Assembly: GCA_021776755.1 (NCBI GenBank)
Contig: JAJFFI010000522.1
Span: 1-5,019 of the forward strand
DNA from: Alphaproteobacteria bacterium
GTDB taxonomy: Bacteria; Pseudomonadota; Alphaproteobacteria; JAJFFI01
Reading direction: 5' to 3'
Length of the DNA stretch: 5,019 nt
The notes below the pieces were generated by a model. That model saw only the letters and a list, made by a program, of their open reading frames with translations. It was not told the origin of the DNA and searched no databases. The position numbers were made by a program, and so were the translations under genes. This document shows positions 4,797 to 5,019 of the stretch, piece by piece. Each line of letters starts with the position of its first letter. The stretch's first letter is position 1.

Positions 4797-5019
4797 ATGA
4801 AACGTGCCCCCCTGAAAATCGGCATTGTCGGTGCCGGCATTGCCGGCCTTGGTGCGGCCTGGCTGCTGTCACGGCGCCACGAGGTCGCGGTCTATGAGGC
4901 CAAGGGCCACATCGGGGGCCATTCGCAGACCGTGACTGCGCCTGGCCCGGCATCTGGCCCGGCATCTGGCGTGGACGGGCGGGAAACTCCGGTCGACGTC
5001 GGCTTCATCGTCTACAACG
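4797..5019 (+). CDS. FAD-dependent amine-oxidase-like protein (COG2907-type), N-terminus only
   Basis: The first 74 residues are visible and the gene runs off the window. KIGIVGAGIAGLGAAWLLS (7-25) is a dinucleotide-binding beta-alpha-beta fold with GxGxxG at 12-17. The acidic residue ending the second strand is E34 (VAVYEA), followed by the GGHSQTV loop (40-46) and VDVGFIVYN (66-74). This combination matches the NAD/FAD-binding proteins of COG2907, which I recall as often neighbouring DUF1365 and cyclopropane-fatty-acid synthase-like genes; those would lie beyond the window. The substrate is unknown. No signal peptide is seen. An SGPA tandem repeat lies in the loop after GGHSQTV. The ATG at 4797 has only a weak ribosome-binding site (GGACC at 4785-4789). 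Phytoene-desaturase-like or other amine oxidases remain possible. Confidence 0.85.
   Translation, partial: MKRAPLKIGIVGAGIAGLGAAWLLSRRHEVAVYEAKGHIGGHSQTVTAPGPASGPASGVDGRETPVDVGFIVYN
4942..4970 (+). repeat. In-frame 12-bp tandem repeat inside the FAD gene
   Basis: CTGGCCCGGCAT occurs at 4942-4953 and again exactly at 4954-4965, followed by a partial CTGGC (4966-4970). The period is a multiple of three, so the frame is kept and the protein reads GPASGPASG at about 50-58. It lies in a loop between two conserved motifs, where homologues as I recall them are shorter, so a recent slippage duplication is likely. Confidence 0.85.

Overview
The window is GC-rich chromosomal DNA, densely packed with ordinary housekeeping genes. 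Codon third positions are strongly G/C. The protein types (class I PurE/PurK, a coiled-coil GGDEF protein, two DUF465/YdcH-like small proteins, a TIGR02444-type protein, UbiX) suggest an alphaproteobacterium, probably in or near the Rhodospirillales. That placement is inferred from remembered family resemblance, not from a search.

Layout, left to right: a possible C-terminal tail of a plus-strand gene (3-47); purK (66-1151, minus) and purE (1153-1656, minus) as a tightly coupled operon with a good sigma70-like promoter and a 12-bp tandem repeat directly upstream of its -35 box; a divergent regulatory gap (1657-1919); a soluble GGDEF diguanylate cyclase (1920-2654, plus); a DUF465/YdcH-like small protein (2675-2881, minus); a divergent gap carrying two copies of a 28-bp repeat (2993-3063), the second reaching the ribosome-binding region of the next gene; a TIGR02444-family protein (3072-3635, plus); ubiX (3664-4308, minus); a second DUF465-type protein (4416-4583, plus); a 213-bp gap with hairpins and an operator-like inverted repeat; and the N-terminus of an FAD-dependent amine-oxidase-like protein (4797 to the window end, plus).

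Functionally, purE and purK together carry out the two-step, bicarbonate-dependent carboxylation of AIR in purine synthesis. UbiX makes the prenylated FMN cofactor for UbiD-type decarboxylases, normally in ubiquinone synthesis. The GGDEF protein has intact catalytic and inhibitory motifs and probably makes c-di-GMP. The remaining genes have no firmly assigned role. Up to ydcH-2 the transcription units alternate strand, and the convergent gaps are very short (18, 20 and 28 bp).

I see no phage, CRISPR, toxin-antitoxin or defence system and no clearly new multi-gene system. The observations most worth checking are non-coding: the 28-bp repeat pair at the start of the TIGR02444 gene, the symmetric 12-bp tandem repeat abutting the purE promoter, a 22-bp inverted repeat before the FAD gene, and an in-frame 12-bp tandem duplication inside that gene.
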